A stretch of DNA of 64,000 nucleotides, taken from the NCBI GenBank assembly GCA_037951105.1, contig JBAMJV010003323.1, positions 62,001-126,000 of the forward strand, read 5' to 3'. The stretch comes from Echinarachnius parma. Its lineage: Eukaryota > Echinodermata > Echinoidea > Clypeasteroida > Echinarachniidae. The translations under genes were made by a program, and so were the position numbers. Shown in pieces: positions 46,241-57,159 of this stretch (the stretch's first letter is position 1; each line of letters starts with the position of its first letter). Under the pieces are notes generated by a model. That model searched no databases. It saw nothing but the letters and a program-made list of their open reading frames with translations, and had not been told where the DNA came from.

Positions 46241-46350
46241 CCCATCATCTTTCTCTCTCTCTCTTTTAATCTGTCTACCTCTCTACATCTTTCTCTCTGT
46301 CTCTCTCTTGATATGTCCATCTCTCCCCCTCTCCATCTCCCTTTCTCTCT
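46241..46350. repeat. degenerate CT microsatellite
   Basis: Repeated TCTCTCTC blocks with short interruptions between about 46250 and 46350. Open frames across it are low-complexity. Confidence 0.85.
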
Positions 46351-46496
46351 CGTTCTATACTCCACTGGCACGCTACCAATTTTCCCACACATACAAGCAC
46401 CACTATAAAAAAAAAGAAGAAAAAAAAAGAACGTAAACATTGCCAGTCTGATTCTGCAGAGAGAGCACATGTGGTGTAACTTACACAAACCGATGC

Positions 46497-46790
46497 ACAC
46501 AAACACCCACACACACACACACACACACATTTGTACACATACATTCATAAGGAATGCAAACACAGTCACACACATGTAAGAACATTAAATACATGATGTA
46601 CACACACACACAATGTGATGAACACCCACCCACACACACTCACACACACATACAAACATTCAGACACATTGGGACACAATCCCAAACCACACTCACACAC
46701 ATACCAACAAACAAACACAGACACACACAAACATACACACGGCCACGTCTACAAATACACTAACAGACACACACATACATACACAAATTC
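46497..46790. repeat. degenerate CA microsatellite
   Basis: Runs of CACACACA alternate with 'cacacatacaaaca', 'cagacacattgggaca' and 'cacacatacatac' over almost 300 bp. His/Thr-rich frames here are not genes. Confidence 0.9.
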
Positions 46791-48506
46791 TGCATTATTA
46801 TTTACTGTAAACGACCAGGCATGCTAACTATTCAAACACAAATCCATAATTATTATAATCATGCACTTGGTAATGATCCCAGCTGCTGCACATGTATGTA
46901 CATGTATAGTTATTAAAGAATTCGGATGACGTTCCAGATTTTTATTTGACAACGGTTTTACTTTGAAGCGCATTCTGACGTCAAGTGCGTGGATTGGTAT
47001 TGGAATGGCATCGATGTAAAAAATACAAGATGCATTTATGCCCTAGGGTCAGCCGAGCCAAATTATAATGGATCTAAAGCAATCCTCTGCACTAACTTTT
47101 TACAAATCTTGTAGTTGTTTGCTCTTGTGTGACGTGAATTCTGCATGGTTGAACACTTTTGTACAACAGATGAAAGAATACATTCTGCAGAATTTTGTTT
47201 GACTTCGACTTTAATATGCATTTTACTCCCAAGATTGATACGCAAATTCAACTTTTATCAGGGTCTTTAAGTCTTTAATATTACAAGCTAGGCGGAAGTA
47301 CATGCATGCATTTCAAAAATATCTCGCAATAAAAATGTGAACAAATGTTAACATCTGCAGAAAGTATTTCATATTTTACTTCTTGCGCTGTTCTCAAGGT
47401 TTTATTTGATCATATCCTTGATATGTCGATGCGGATCGAAATCCCGGGAACGAAGTCGAGATTAAGAGATACAAATTGACAGATGTTTCTGAGAACTTCA
47501 ATTATGCAAATCGTGCTTGGACATTTTATATCGTACATGTACATATATTGCTATATATATACACACAATTGAGGGGGAAATGTGACTAAAATTATTAAGT
47601 GAAGCTACATATTCTAACTCTGTTCCCTTTGAGATTCTGAAACTCCAAATAAAAAAACAAATTGTTCACAGTCCACCCAGTTCCTGTCGTCAAGTGGTTA
47701 AATACACACAAGTATTGTATTCATGAATACAAAATCATAAATTTTGGTTGACTTGGCATGAAAGCAATTTAAATGTAATACTAGACCCATATATTTTCAG
47801 GACCCAGGCCCACAAAAGGAAATCACTGTCAATAAAATGTTTCCTGTTTTGGAAGCAATTTACATAACTATAGATAAATGGGGTTTTCACTGGCAAAGGG
47901 GAAACCCAACATTGTAACAATGTGATAATTCCTCAAATTACTATATATGCATACATAATTCCAGGAAGATTGTTTTCTCTTGGTTTCTAGTTCGAGTTAA
48001 CTAACAAAAAGTGAAAATAGCAAAGAAAATGGGATGCTTAAATACAAATATATACATTTGCCTGCTTTATAGTGCAAACAACCCAAATTTCAGGGAAATA
48101 TTTGCACTTCAGAATGTAATCACTTTTGTAATATAATTATTTCCTGCAATTAAATAGAAGTCTCAAACATGTAGTGGGAGTAGCATGGTATGGTTCTGTG
48201 TACATGTTGGCAGCAAGTGCAATTTCAATGTCTGTTTCCTTGCTGGAAATAATGAAAAAAAAAGTTATTAAATTCTAATGTGCAAACATTTCTCTGAATT
48301 TGGAACTGTTTGCACTAAACTCGCATGCGTACATGCATGCAAAACACCCCCTTTGCACATTTCTATTCTCCTTTTTAATTTTAAAAAAATCAAAGTTTAA
48401 CCAAAATTAAAACAAATCTGGATGAACTCATTCCATAGATTCAAAACTCTGATTTCCCCATAGACTTTGTACATGGTCCACCAAGTTCCTGTAGGTATGG
48501 TATTAA
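46791..48506. other. non-coding stretch, no gene seen
   Basis: No exon supported. Words such as 'atttccccatagactttgta' and 'ccaccaagttcctgtaggta' at about 48452-48500, and 'cccagttcctgtcgtcaag' at 47677, resemble decayed family J mini-elements in reverse. Confidence 0.45.
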
Positions 48507-49060
48507 AGGGATAGTGGAGTTCTGGTAAGGAGAGTACAGTTTTGGTGAAACTGAATTTTAGTAACCAAAACCTGCATCATTACATTACAAACTAATAGTT
48601 ATAACTAGACAGGAACACAAAATTACAATGACGTAGTACTGATCATGTTATCATTAAAAAAAGAGCCGTTAAAACGTAAGAGGGCGCTCTCTAAACACTC
48701 ATCGGTTTCAACCATTTTTAATAAAATATTGTGCATGTGATGCTTTGTTGAAATAGTGATTAGATAGACAAATAACCAACAACTATTTAAATACCTATTT
48801 TGTAACTTTTTGAAAAGAGGAAGCATTTTTTAGAATTTGTAACGGCTGGTTCAAAATTCTCTAATAAACCTGGGGCCCCAGGTTTATTACAAATTGTTAT
48901 ATTTATGGATATTTCAGCCGTCTCTGAACCGATTTTTATCAAACAAAGATGATTTTATTATTTAAATATTATGCTCTTTAAAATTTTACACTCAGTTTTT
49001 CATTACCTCACAAAAAAAAAAGTAGTCTAGCACCCTCTCTACCAAAACTCAACTATCCCT
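48507..49060 (+). mobile_element. TTAA-flanked MITE, family B, copy 3
   Basis: TTAA at 48503-48506 and 49061-49064. Termini AGGGATAGTGGAGTTCTGGT and ACCAAAACTCAACTATCCCT. The body matches 12815-13328 closely, with 'gaacacaaaattacaatgac' and 'cctggggccccaggtttatt' blocks. Non-coding. Confidence 0.9.
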
Positions 49061-49064
49061 TTAA

Positions 49065-49874
49065 AGTTACTTGATCCGGGCTAAGAAATTGCAGAGATAA
49101 AGAGCATCTGATGCACATTGCATTGCTGTTCAGAGGAACCTCTTTATAACGAACTCTATTAAACTGAATTAAATTGAATTGAATTAAACGTGGTACATGA
49201 TATATGTAGAGAGGCTATTTCACAGGTCTAGATTATATGTACCATTATTTTCAAGTCCTGATACAATGAGATATCTGATATATCAAGGTAAATTCAATTG
49301 GCCAGAGGTGCTCATTTTAATGAGGTTTCACTGTGCTTGGTAATCACCAACCTTCTACTCAGAGATTGAATGAGGTCGCAGGGAGTGTCTGGTAATTAAA
49401 TCCGACAGGGCAAAATTAAGATAGAGAGGGTAAAAGAGAGAGACGAGGTGACATGATAGGATAGAGTAAAATACACATGGGAGACGAGATTATTTTATAG
49501 GACATAACATAGAGAAAGAGAGTGAGAGAGTATTAAAGAGGGAAAGATATTAAGGAACAGAGAGACAATTAGGAGTTAAGATAATAAGTTAGATAACTAT
49601 AAAGAGAGAAAAGGATAGGGTTAGAGTGCTAGTAAGTGTTAAGAGTGTTAATTAGTAAGAGTGCTATAAAACAAGATAAAGAACAAGAAAGAGAATGTAA
49701 TAATAAGAAAAAGAAATAAAGAGAGAAAGTAAACAAGATTTAAAATTAAAGGGTAAAATTAACATTCGGAAAGGGATAATGGAAAGGAGGCCCTATAAAA
49801 CAAGAGAAAGACAGAGAGAGAGAAAGAGAGGTAGAGAACAAGCATGGATTACAGTCAATAGATGGCATTATTAA
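49065..49874. other. non-coding stretch with long purine-rich tract
   Basis: From about 49400 to 49850 the plus strand is strongly purine-rich (GAGAGA, AAAGAG, GGAAAG words), a degenerate GA-type simple repeat. No gene seen. Confidence 0.65.
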
Positions 49875-50041
49875 AGGGATCTACACTTCAATCGTAAATA
49901 TCTTTTTAACAAAAGGGAAATTTGAAAAAACGAAAACTGTCCCATTCTTTTATTGTTGATACGAATACAACAAGGTATGAGGGAACCGCTAGAATTCCAA
50001 TTGGATTTTGAGGATTTGGACAATGTTACTAAAAAGTCCCT
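49875..50041 (+). mobile_element. family C MITE, copy 2 (167 bp, internally deleted)
   Basis: TTAA at 49871-49874 and 50042-50045. It begins AGGGATCTACACTTCAATCG, so the left tip is joined directly to the 'cacttcaatcgtaaatatct' part of the family; about 200 bp of the longer copies are missing. The right end matches 1826 (ATGTTACTAAAAAGTCCCT). Confidence 0.85.
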
Positions 50042-50045
50042 TTAA

Positions 50046-50560
50046 AGACAAAAATATCATAGACAAATAGAGACATATATAAAAGAGGAAAAGAAGAAAT
50101 GAGAGATATACAGAGAGGGAGGGGAAGGATGGATGCAGAGAAAAAGAGATATCAATCATATAATCCTATAGATTCTCGAAATGACCTTCAACAAGAAAAC
50201 GAATTTGTGCTGCTCGCAAAAAAAAAAGATGAGATTTCCCAAACACGCAATTCTAACAAGGTATATCAATTATTCAAGACACGATCGCTATCCCTGCTGC
50301 GCTAATTCCCCCATCACTTTTTTCCGGCAACCCACAACATATTAGATCACTCTCTTTTGTACAAATATAACTACAGTATAACTAATAAGACCCTTTTTTC
50401 TTTTTTAAAATACAAATGAGAGAACCAACTGTCAAATCATGTTAATTTAAAAACCTCAGCTAATTAAAAACCTAAGCTCATAAAAGGCTGGGAAATTAAC
50501 ATTTCAGACATAATGACAATTAAATGTGTTTAATTTCCGTGAAATGTATCACATTTCCTT
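50046..50560. other. non-coding stretch, no gene seen
   Basis: A plus-strand frame of 68 codons at 50099-50305 is hydrophilic but lies in GA-rich sequence and has no splice or start support. Confidence 0.4.
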
Positions 50561-51560
50561 GAGTTTTATTATTTCTGGAAAACCGGACATTGACGTCGAT
50601 GTTTCTACTTCACCAGCGCAAATGATAGTATTTAATTATAATACATTTTACATTGACACTGCTGTAATGCTATTATTCATCTGGGTCATGTGTTGCTTTT
50701 AAAGATAACACAGATGACAGAGTTTTTTTCATGAATTTAATTGCAATATTTGTATAAGGTACATACAATGATTAAAATGCCTCGTAATTTAGATTTGTGT
50801 AATTGTGGGAGCAATACATAAGTTGTAAATTCAGTTTGTTACAATGCAAACTGAAGTCAAGACAGAGTTGACTCAACTGGAATCATGTCACCCATAACTC
50901 ATCACAGGTCATGTGTCAAGATAACATAGATGGATGCAGAGTTTTTTTTTTCTTCTTTTAGAGGTGGACATGAAATTCAAATGCAATATTTTTTACATGG
51001 TACACACAACGATTGACACCTCACAACTTAAGAGATATGTCATTGCGTATAAAGCCCCAATTGATCCTGTTGGATAGAATGCAAGTTTCAAGTTCAGTCC
51101 AGTAAGTATACAGAACAGATGCTAGACATTGACACTACAGGAATGTCACCCACAACTCATCATGGGGTCACGGGGTAAGATAACAGGATGACACAGTTTT
51201 GATATACATGTAACTGTGTAACATCCCTGTGACATTAACCCGTTCCGGACGGACTGATTTTGCTACAACACGTATATTCTCCATAGACCAAAGCCCGGAT
51301 ATTTTCGGGGACCAGTCCTGAACGGGTTAATTAATACTCCATTCCCAACAGAAGTTTTGCTTTTTATTAATTATGAAGCTAAAGGTGGGGATAGGGTGGG
51401 TGGGAAGGGGATCAAATTGACCCCTTCAATGCTCCCCATCACTTCCCATCGGGGGTTCACAGGGGGGAGACAACACAGAGACAACACAGTTTTGATATTT
51501 CAGAGTGACATTAATTTTCCTTTCCCAACAGGTGTTTTGCTTTTATTAATTATGTTGCTA
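50560..51560 (+). repeat. tandem repeat array, unit about 210-240 bp
   Basis: Four or five units share 'aagataacac.gatgacagagttttt', 'gacattgacactac.g.aatg', 'tcacccataactcatca' and, in the last ones, 'cattcccaacag.agttttgctttt'. The mini-element at 51239-51326 is inserted in one unit, and the next unit keeps the empty site at 51511-51514. Confidence 0.75.
51239..51326 (+). mobile_element. mini-MITE, family J (88 bp)
   Basis: TTAA at 51235-51238 and 51327-51330. Ends CCCGTTCCGGACGGACTG and CCAGTCCTGAACGGG are inverted repeats. The sibling array unit reads GTGACATTAATTTTCC at 51505-51520, the empty site. CCC next to TTAA resembles piggyBac termini. Confidence 0.85.
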
Positions 51561-51860
51561 AGGGCGGAGTGGGGGTTGGCGTAGGAGAAAAGGGGCAGAA
51601 ACATTATGGAAGCCCCCCCCCAACAAAAATAAATGAATAAATAAAATAATAATAAATAAATAAAAAACAAGAACAAAATTATAAGTGGAACGGCACAAGC
51701 TAAACCCCTCCCCCTCACGGGGAAACATGTCCCAATATTTCATCGCATCACTTGATTTATATTTTGCATGTAAATTCATAATCTGCTTTGAGACATTTGA
51801 ATACATTGTCATCTTTTTAAAAAAGATGGATTGATGCTATGGCACACGCAACATTCATTA
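51561..51860. other. non-coding stretch
   Basis: A/T-rich with AATAAATAAATA simple sequence near 51626-51664. No gene. Confidence 0.5.
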
Positions 51861-52370
51861 CAACATTCATTTCTCTGAACAGAGATTTTTGATATACAGT
51901 ATATGACACACCAAACTTAATTGAGAAAATGGCATCATCGACTTGTTTTAAATGTATAAGTCTTCAATCATCCTTAGGCACCCATTTGTTTTTTTCGCTT
52001 TTAATTGGCAATCTTGTTGTTTCAATATTGGTGATATTTCCTAGAAAAGGGATATGTAATGTGACAAACCATGAAAACACTTATTAGCAATAGAACCAAG
52101 AGTAAAATGTTCACGTACAGTGTATGTGACTTACCAAGCTTAAATTGATATAAAATTAATGACATACACAATGCCTTCGGTCATCCCAAGCATCCCTGTA
52201 ATTTACTTCATTGGTAATGCTGTCGTTATCAATTTTAATCATGTTGATATATTCTTATTTCTTAGAATAGGGATGTATGACGTACTATTCAAATGCTTTA
52301 CTCTTAGCTTTTGGAGACATGCCTATGAGATCTTCCTTTATAAACTTTGTATATATTTGGATCTATGTAA
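51861..52370. repeat. two-copy tandem repeat, unit about 240 bp
   Basis: 'tacagtatatgacacaccaa' with 'cttaattgagaaaatggcat', 'caatcatcct.aggca.cc', 'ttggtgatatttcctagaaaa' and 'gggatatgtaatg' at about 51896-52062 has a diverged copy at about 52118-52282. A plus-strand frame over the second unit (52159-52374) is not supported as a gene. Confidence 0.65.
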
Positions 52371-52526
52371 TTGACAGGGGGTTAGGAAATGAAATAATTT
52401 ATTTATGTAAGATATCTGAAGGGTGCGTCATCGATTCTTATTCTTCAAAATTGTAGCAAATTATCAAAAAGGATTTATACAGTAATAAGAAGAAAACAAA
52501 TTATCCACCAACAATTTGTTTTTTAA

Positions 52527-52895
52527 AGGGATCTAGTAACTTTGTTGACACATACATTTAGAGTGATGAATGGTTGATCAATTGTGTGTTGCAATCTGAG
52601 TAATGGGTGAACATTGATATTACTGTACTGTATATGGCCAAGTCATGAGCGAAAATGCAAAGGATATTAATTCGCTAACACATTGCACTGATTTTGTACA
52701 CAATCATAACCTTTCCAGTGGATAATTTAAAGAATCTGAACACTTCAATCGTAAATATCTTTTTAACGAAAGGGAAATTAGACAAACCAAAACCGGTTCC
52801 ATGATTCTATTGGTAATACAAATACAAGGTATGAGAGAACCACTAGAGTTCTAATTAAGATTTATGGATTTGGACGATGATGTTACTAGATTCCT
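52527..52895 (+). mobile_element. family C MITE, copy 3
   Basis: TTAA at 52523-52526 and 52896-52899. Starts AGGGATCTAGTAACTTTGTT and ends ATGTTACTAGATTCCT, an inverted repeat with substitutions. The body matches 1449-1826, for example 'ggccaagt.atgagcgaaaat'. Confidence 0.87.
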
Positions 52896-52899
52896 TTAA

Positions 52900-53220
52900 T
52901 TTGTGGGTTACTGGTATGACAACTATGACACTAATATCCATCTTTGCGACGAAGGTCTTCCGAGCATTCACAGCATGAGTGACGTAATCTCACGACTGAC
53001 GACACAACTTCCCGCTGTGACATTAACGTAAATTGCATGCTACTCCATAATAAAGCCTAAACCACGCACAATATGGTTGTGATTTGATTTATGTATCATT
53101 ATTTCAAACAGATTTATGTTTCATAACAAGTTATTATCCATATATCTAATTTGATTGGCCCTCGCAACAGGCTATCGCATTATCAAAACAATCAATGTCC
53201 TGTACACTTAGTTGAAAAAA
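52900..53220. other. non-coding stretch
   Basis: No exon, hairpin or array supported. Confidence 0.5.
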
Positions 53221-53835
53221 GTGGAACATAATGAAAATATGTACACACACTTTTCTCAACTCAACTACAGTATAAACGCAACACTTCCGGTCTTCTAACA
53301 AAACTGTGGAAGGGGGTGGGGTGAAAAACGGAACTACAGTCCAATCTTATTATGAGAACGGCCAGCTGGTTCATATTAGTTCACTCACTCTCGCATACAT
53401 AGTTTTCTCAACACAACACCACACACCAAAAATATTGCACACGCTACACTTCCGTTCTTCTAGAAAAAAAGGGGGCGGGGGGGGGGGGGAGGGGGTGAAA
53501 GATAGCACTAGAATCAAATCTAATTATGAGAACGGTCATCTGGTTCATTCTCAGTACACACATATTTTCTTAACACAACACCATACACCGAATTATTTTT
53601 AACTTCCGTTCTTCTAGAAAAAAAATTTAAAAGGGAGGGGGGGGGGGGGGGAATCTAAAATAATTGTCATCTTACATATTTTTCTCAACACAGCACCATG
53701 CATCAAAAATATCATACACTTCCGTTTTGTTCTTCTAGAAAAAAAAAGGAAAAAATAAAAGGAGGGTGAATTAAAGATAGCGCTACAATCCAATCTAATT
53801 ATGAGAACGGTCATCTGGTTCACCAGTGATGCAAT
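53221..53835 (+). repeat. tandem repeat array, unit about 120-180 bp
   Basis: Four units share 'acttccgttcttctagaaaa', a G-rich run, 'atagcacta.aatc.aatct', 'aattatgagaacggtcatct', 'ggttcat' and 'tttctcaacacaacaccaca'. G runs at about 53471-53492 and 53636-53651 are expanded parts of the unit. Confidence 0.85.
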
Positions 53836-54335
53836 TACATTCTCACGCCCACTCGCTCACTGCCTACTCTCATTCTGCTACACTGTCAAATGCGGTCATA
53901 TAAAAAAAAAAGAGAAAGAAAAAAAGGAGACTCCCTACATATAAAAAGAAAAAGAAGGGGGAAAAAAAAAGACTTCCTACATACGTGTACAGGTAAAGTA
54001 ATACACATGATGGTAACAAAAACAAATGCATACGTAACACCCCCTCTCCCGCCCACGGAAGCATGTTACATTATCCTTTCAAGTATGTTACTGTATGTTA
54101 CACCCAAATGTCTGACGAGATTGTGTTGAACCCGTATTATGCGCACGCAGGTACTTCCTTAATATTGTTAACTACATAATATTAGAAAGAACATTATTAC
54201 AGTAAAGCAAAGAAGGGTATGTATTTATACAAGAGTGTGCAAAACCCCCTTAGTTCTATTGACACATATTAAACATTCAGTTCAACACTAGTAAACATTC
54301 AAACCCAAAATTGCATACACAAATAAACCCATTAA
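53836..54335. other. non-coding stretch
   Basis: Poly-A/G-rich simple sequence at 53901-53970, otherwise unstructured. No gene. Confidence 0.5.
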
Positions 54336-54420
54336 CCCGTTGAGGACTGGTCCCGAAATATTTCGTTCTTGAGTCTATGGAGAATGTGTGTTATACCAAA
54401 ATCAATTCGTCCTCAACGGG
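54336..54420 (+). mobile_element. mini-MITE, family J (85 bp)
   Basis: TTAA at 54332-54335 and 54421-54424. CCCGTTGAGGACTGGTCCCG at the left, CGTCCTCAACGGG at the right, an almost perfect inverted repeat of 13 bases. The best preserved member of the family here, with 'agtctatggagaatgtgtgt' in the middle. Confidence 0.88.
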
Positions 54421-54424
54421 TTAA

Positions 54425-54824
54425 ATGAATGTAGACAGAATAGCATACTAATCACAATCACATGAAGTCACAATTTTCTTTAACAATTAGTTTCATAACA
54501 TAACAGTATATCACTTACCTGTTATTCAATGCAGAAATGAGTAGTTGAGACGTAGCAAGGTGGAACAGGATATGCAATGTAGAAGTGAAAGAGAGAAAAG
54601 AAGAACAATTATTTTCAAGTTCAAACCATTATAATGTATTCAAATCAAAATGTTCAGACAATCACTCAAAACAAATTAGTAAATATACAGACAATATATA
54701 ATGTGAGTTTTTAGCTAAACTGGGAAGGTCCAATTCCAAGGGACTAACATTTGATAAAAGCATGTTTTTACAGGCACTAGCTTAGTAGGCTAGTGTTGGT
54801 AATGATCCCTTGGCTACAAGTATG
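54425..54824. other. non-coding stretch
   Basis: AT-rich, nothing supported. Confidence 0.5.
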
Positions 54825-55010
54825 CAGGGCTCGACACTAGCACTTGCCCGCTTGCCCAGGGCAAGTTAACATTTATCGGGCAAGTATATACAATTTCTTA
54901 AATGGTCTAATTTGCTTGCCATATTGGGCAACTTATATTTCTGTTCAACTTCAAGATTAGAATGTTATTCATATTATGTGGATCTTATCTAGAAGCAGGC
55001 AAGGAAATTT
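54825..55010 (+). mobile_element. hAT-like MITE, left end with unclear right end
   Basis: CAGGGCTCGACACTAGCACT at 54825 is the inverse of the right ends of the copies at 16699 and 17703. TTGCCC/GGGCAA motifs follow to about 55025. A matching right end and target duplication are not found, so the copy is probably truncated. Confidence 0.65.
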
Positions 55011-55117
55011 TCTATTTGGGCAAGTAAAATTTGAATATTTATGATTAATTTACAAGCCGGAATGCCGGGCCAGCAAAGAAAAGATTCAGTGTGGAGGCTT
55101 GATATATGTGTGCATTG

Positions 55118-55313
55118 CAGTGGCCCGGTCAGGCCAGTGAAATAATTTCTTCCCCTTTTCTGGTGGCCCGAAAGAAATTTACTGGCCCATTTTGTCAATG
55201 TCGGCTTGAAAATGTGGTTGCCCGATTGGGCCACCATAATATGACTTTCATACATTTTTGCTGGCCCGAAGTGCAATTTTACTGGCCCCGGGCCAGTGCG
55301 AGTATCGAGCCCT
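55118..55313 (+). mobile_element. hAT-like MITE, GGCC-rich variant
   Basis: GTGCATTG stands at 55110-55117 and 55314-55321, an 8-bp duplication. The right end reads GTGCGAGTATCGAGCCCT; the left starts CAGTGGCCCGGTCAGGCCAG. Internal 'gtggcccg' and 'actggccc' motifs parallel the TTGCCC motifs of the other hAT-like copies. No transposase frame. Confidence 0.75.
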
Positions 55314-55321
55314 GTGCATTG

Positions 55322-55739
55322 TGTTAGTCTACATGTGATATCTTCTTTAGATGTTAACCCCTTGCCCCACAGAAAATTTATTTTTACTGGTCTGTTTATT
55401 TAAATCTTTTTGAGTATCATACTTGCAAAAGAGTGAACAATTACATTAACTCAATTAAGTTTGTTCCAACATTCAATTAGCCACTGTTATGATAAAGTAG
55501 CACCTCCCCAATGTAGGGAGTCAGCTAGCTACCAGTAAGCTTTCTTTTTTTCTTACCAAACACTTTAATAATTTACCATAATTGGTATCCTAAGAGTAGC
55601 CTGTGACGTCAATGCTGCCCTATTTTGATTGTTGCGCATCTCACTTTAATTTGAGACCCAATATTGAACATGTGCGTGGTCAGCAGTTTTAATTGAAAGG
55701 TTTATGAGGGCAGAGAGAGAGAGCTGCATTGGTCGGAAA
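55322..55739. other. non-coding stretch
   Basis: No exon or element supported. Confidence 0.5.
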
Positions 55740-56190
55740 CTAACATTTCTCAAGATACCGAGATGTTTTCATTTTTTATTTTGAAAGAATCAATGTATAC
55801 TGTATAGATTGAATAAACTTTATCTACAGTAGATATTAAAATTAATTGATTTTCAATTTAAATTTTGAAGAACTGGTACTGAATTATTTGATAAACTTTA
55901 TGGTATTAAATTGATATGTCTTTCAGTTCTTTTTTTTGTAGTTTCCAAGAGTCAATAGCAAATAGATTGAAAAGATTTTCAAGAATCCATATTGAATAGT
56001 TTGAATAAACATCATCTAAGGGTAGATATTACATTGCTTTACCTACATAATAGTGGAAACTGTTTATTTAACACAAACAGTACTAGTAAATGAACTTCCT
56101 CTAGATATTGAATTTAAATTAACCTTTTTCTTTTGTTTGTATTTTTCTCAGATGGATAACTGGAATAAACTCTTTTTGAGAGTTTAAAAC
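55740..56190. repeat. degenerate tandem repeat, unit about 170-200 bp
   Basis: Words 'attgaataaact.tatct', 'gtagatatta', 'ttcaagaa.c.a.attgaat' and 'aaagattttcaaga' recur in about three diverged units. Non-coding. Confidence 0.55.
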
Positions 56191-56688
56191 CCAAAGAATT
56201 ACACATGCTCATGCATTATGTACATGCCATACATTTAATACATACGCTGGCCTCCCTACTTGTGTGGGAGTTTATTATAATTATTGTATTGAAATATGAA
56301 TAAAAACTGATATCTGATGCATGAATAATTTTGTAAATATCACGTTTGAAGGACAGGGTAGGGAAGGTGTTATGATTTTAACGATAACCGATAACGCCAT
56401 CTGTTCCGCAAGGTCAGTAACATAATTAACACCAATTATAATACAATTATTAAAATCGTAAACGTTAGACACAGTTAGCGCATCGAGATAAGATCATACA
56501 TGGCGTATGGATGTGTAAGTTCAGAAAATCAGAAAGATAAAGGAAGTTGATATGATTGAAATTTTGTTTTAACCGATCAATAACTATTTGTCACCACTTT
56601 CATAATTTCAAGGGGGAAAAACAAGCAGATGCACTATTAATACATTAAACTGTTCCCTACTACATTTTGCTACCTCCATAGAGATATT
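56191..56688. other. non-coding stretch
   Basis: Nothing supported; AT-rich. Confidence 0.5.
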
Positions 56689-57052
56689 AGCGTCTTTTCG
56701 CAACCGGCGACGCGGCCTTCTACAACGTTAATCTTAGCGGGGGGTCGCACTCAGAGCGAAAATTTCCGCGTAGCGTCCAAACCTACGACGGTAGTTGGCC
56801 GAAATAGCATTCTGTGTACAGCTACTACGGAGTGGTGTAGATCGGTGGTGGTAAGCCCTTACTTCAATGGGTCAGCCAGAGGTCAGTGGGGTTAGCCAAT
56901 CAGTGCGATTGGTCACTCGAGCAAGGAGACGTTCTGTGTATTCTTCACTGCGAAACTGCAATAGATCGCGACGGTAGCCAGAGTACGGAGACGCTCACAG
57001 CTCATTTGAATACCCCGTCCTCAGCACTTGCGTCGCCGTGCGAAAAGACGCT
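56689..57052. mobile_element. 364-bp TIR element, AGCGTCTTTTCGCA ends
   Basis: Left end AGCGTCTTTTCGCAACCGGC and right end GCCGTGCGAAAAGACGCT are inverted repeats, extended inside by GCGACG/CGTCGC. ATT at 56686-56688 and 57053-57055 is a possible 3-bp target duplication, as in PIF/Harbinger elements, though AT-rich flanks make it ambiguous. The inside is much richer in GC than the surroundings. A plus-strand frame (56886-57161) runs out of the element and is not a gene. Confidence 0.8.
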
Positions 57053-57159
57053 ATTAATACAGGTCGCAAAACGTTCCCATTGGCGTGTGGGGTTGACCTA
57101 CATACCTACTTGTTACAACATAGTTATTGGGTTGAGTTATGAATCACACTGTGATGCGT

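Noticed and set aside
46195-46827. Several overlapping frames with His/Thr, Cys/Val or Arg/Glu-rich peptides
   Set aside because: They are translations of CA and CT microsatellites.
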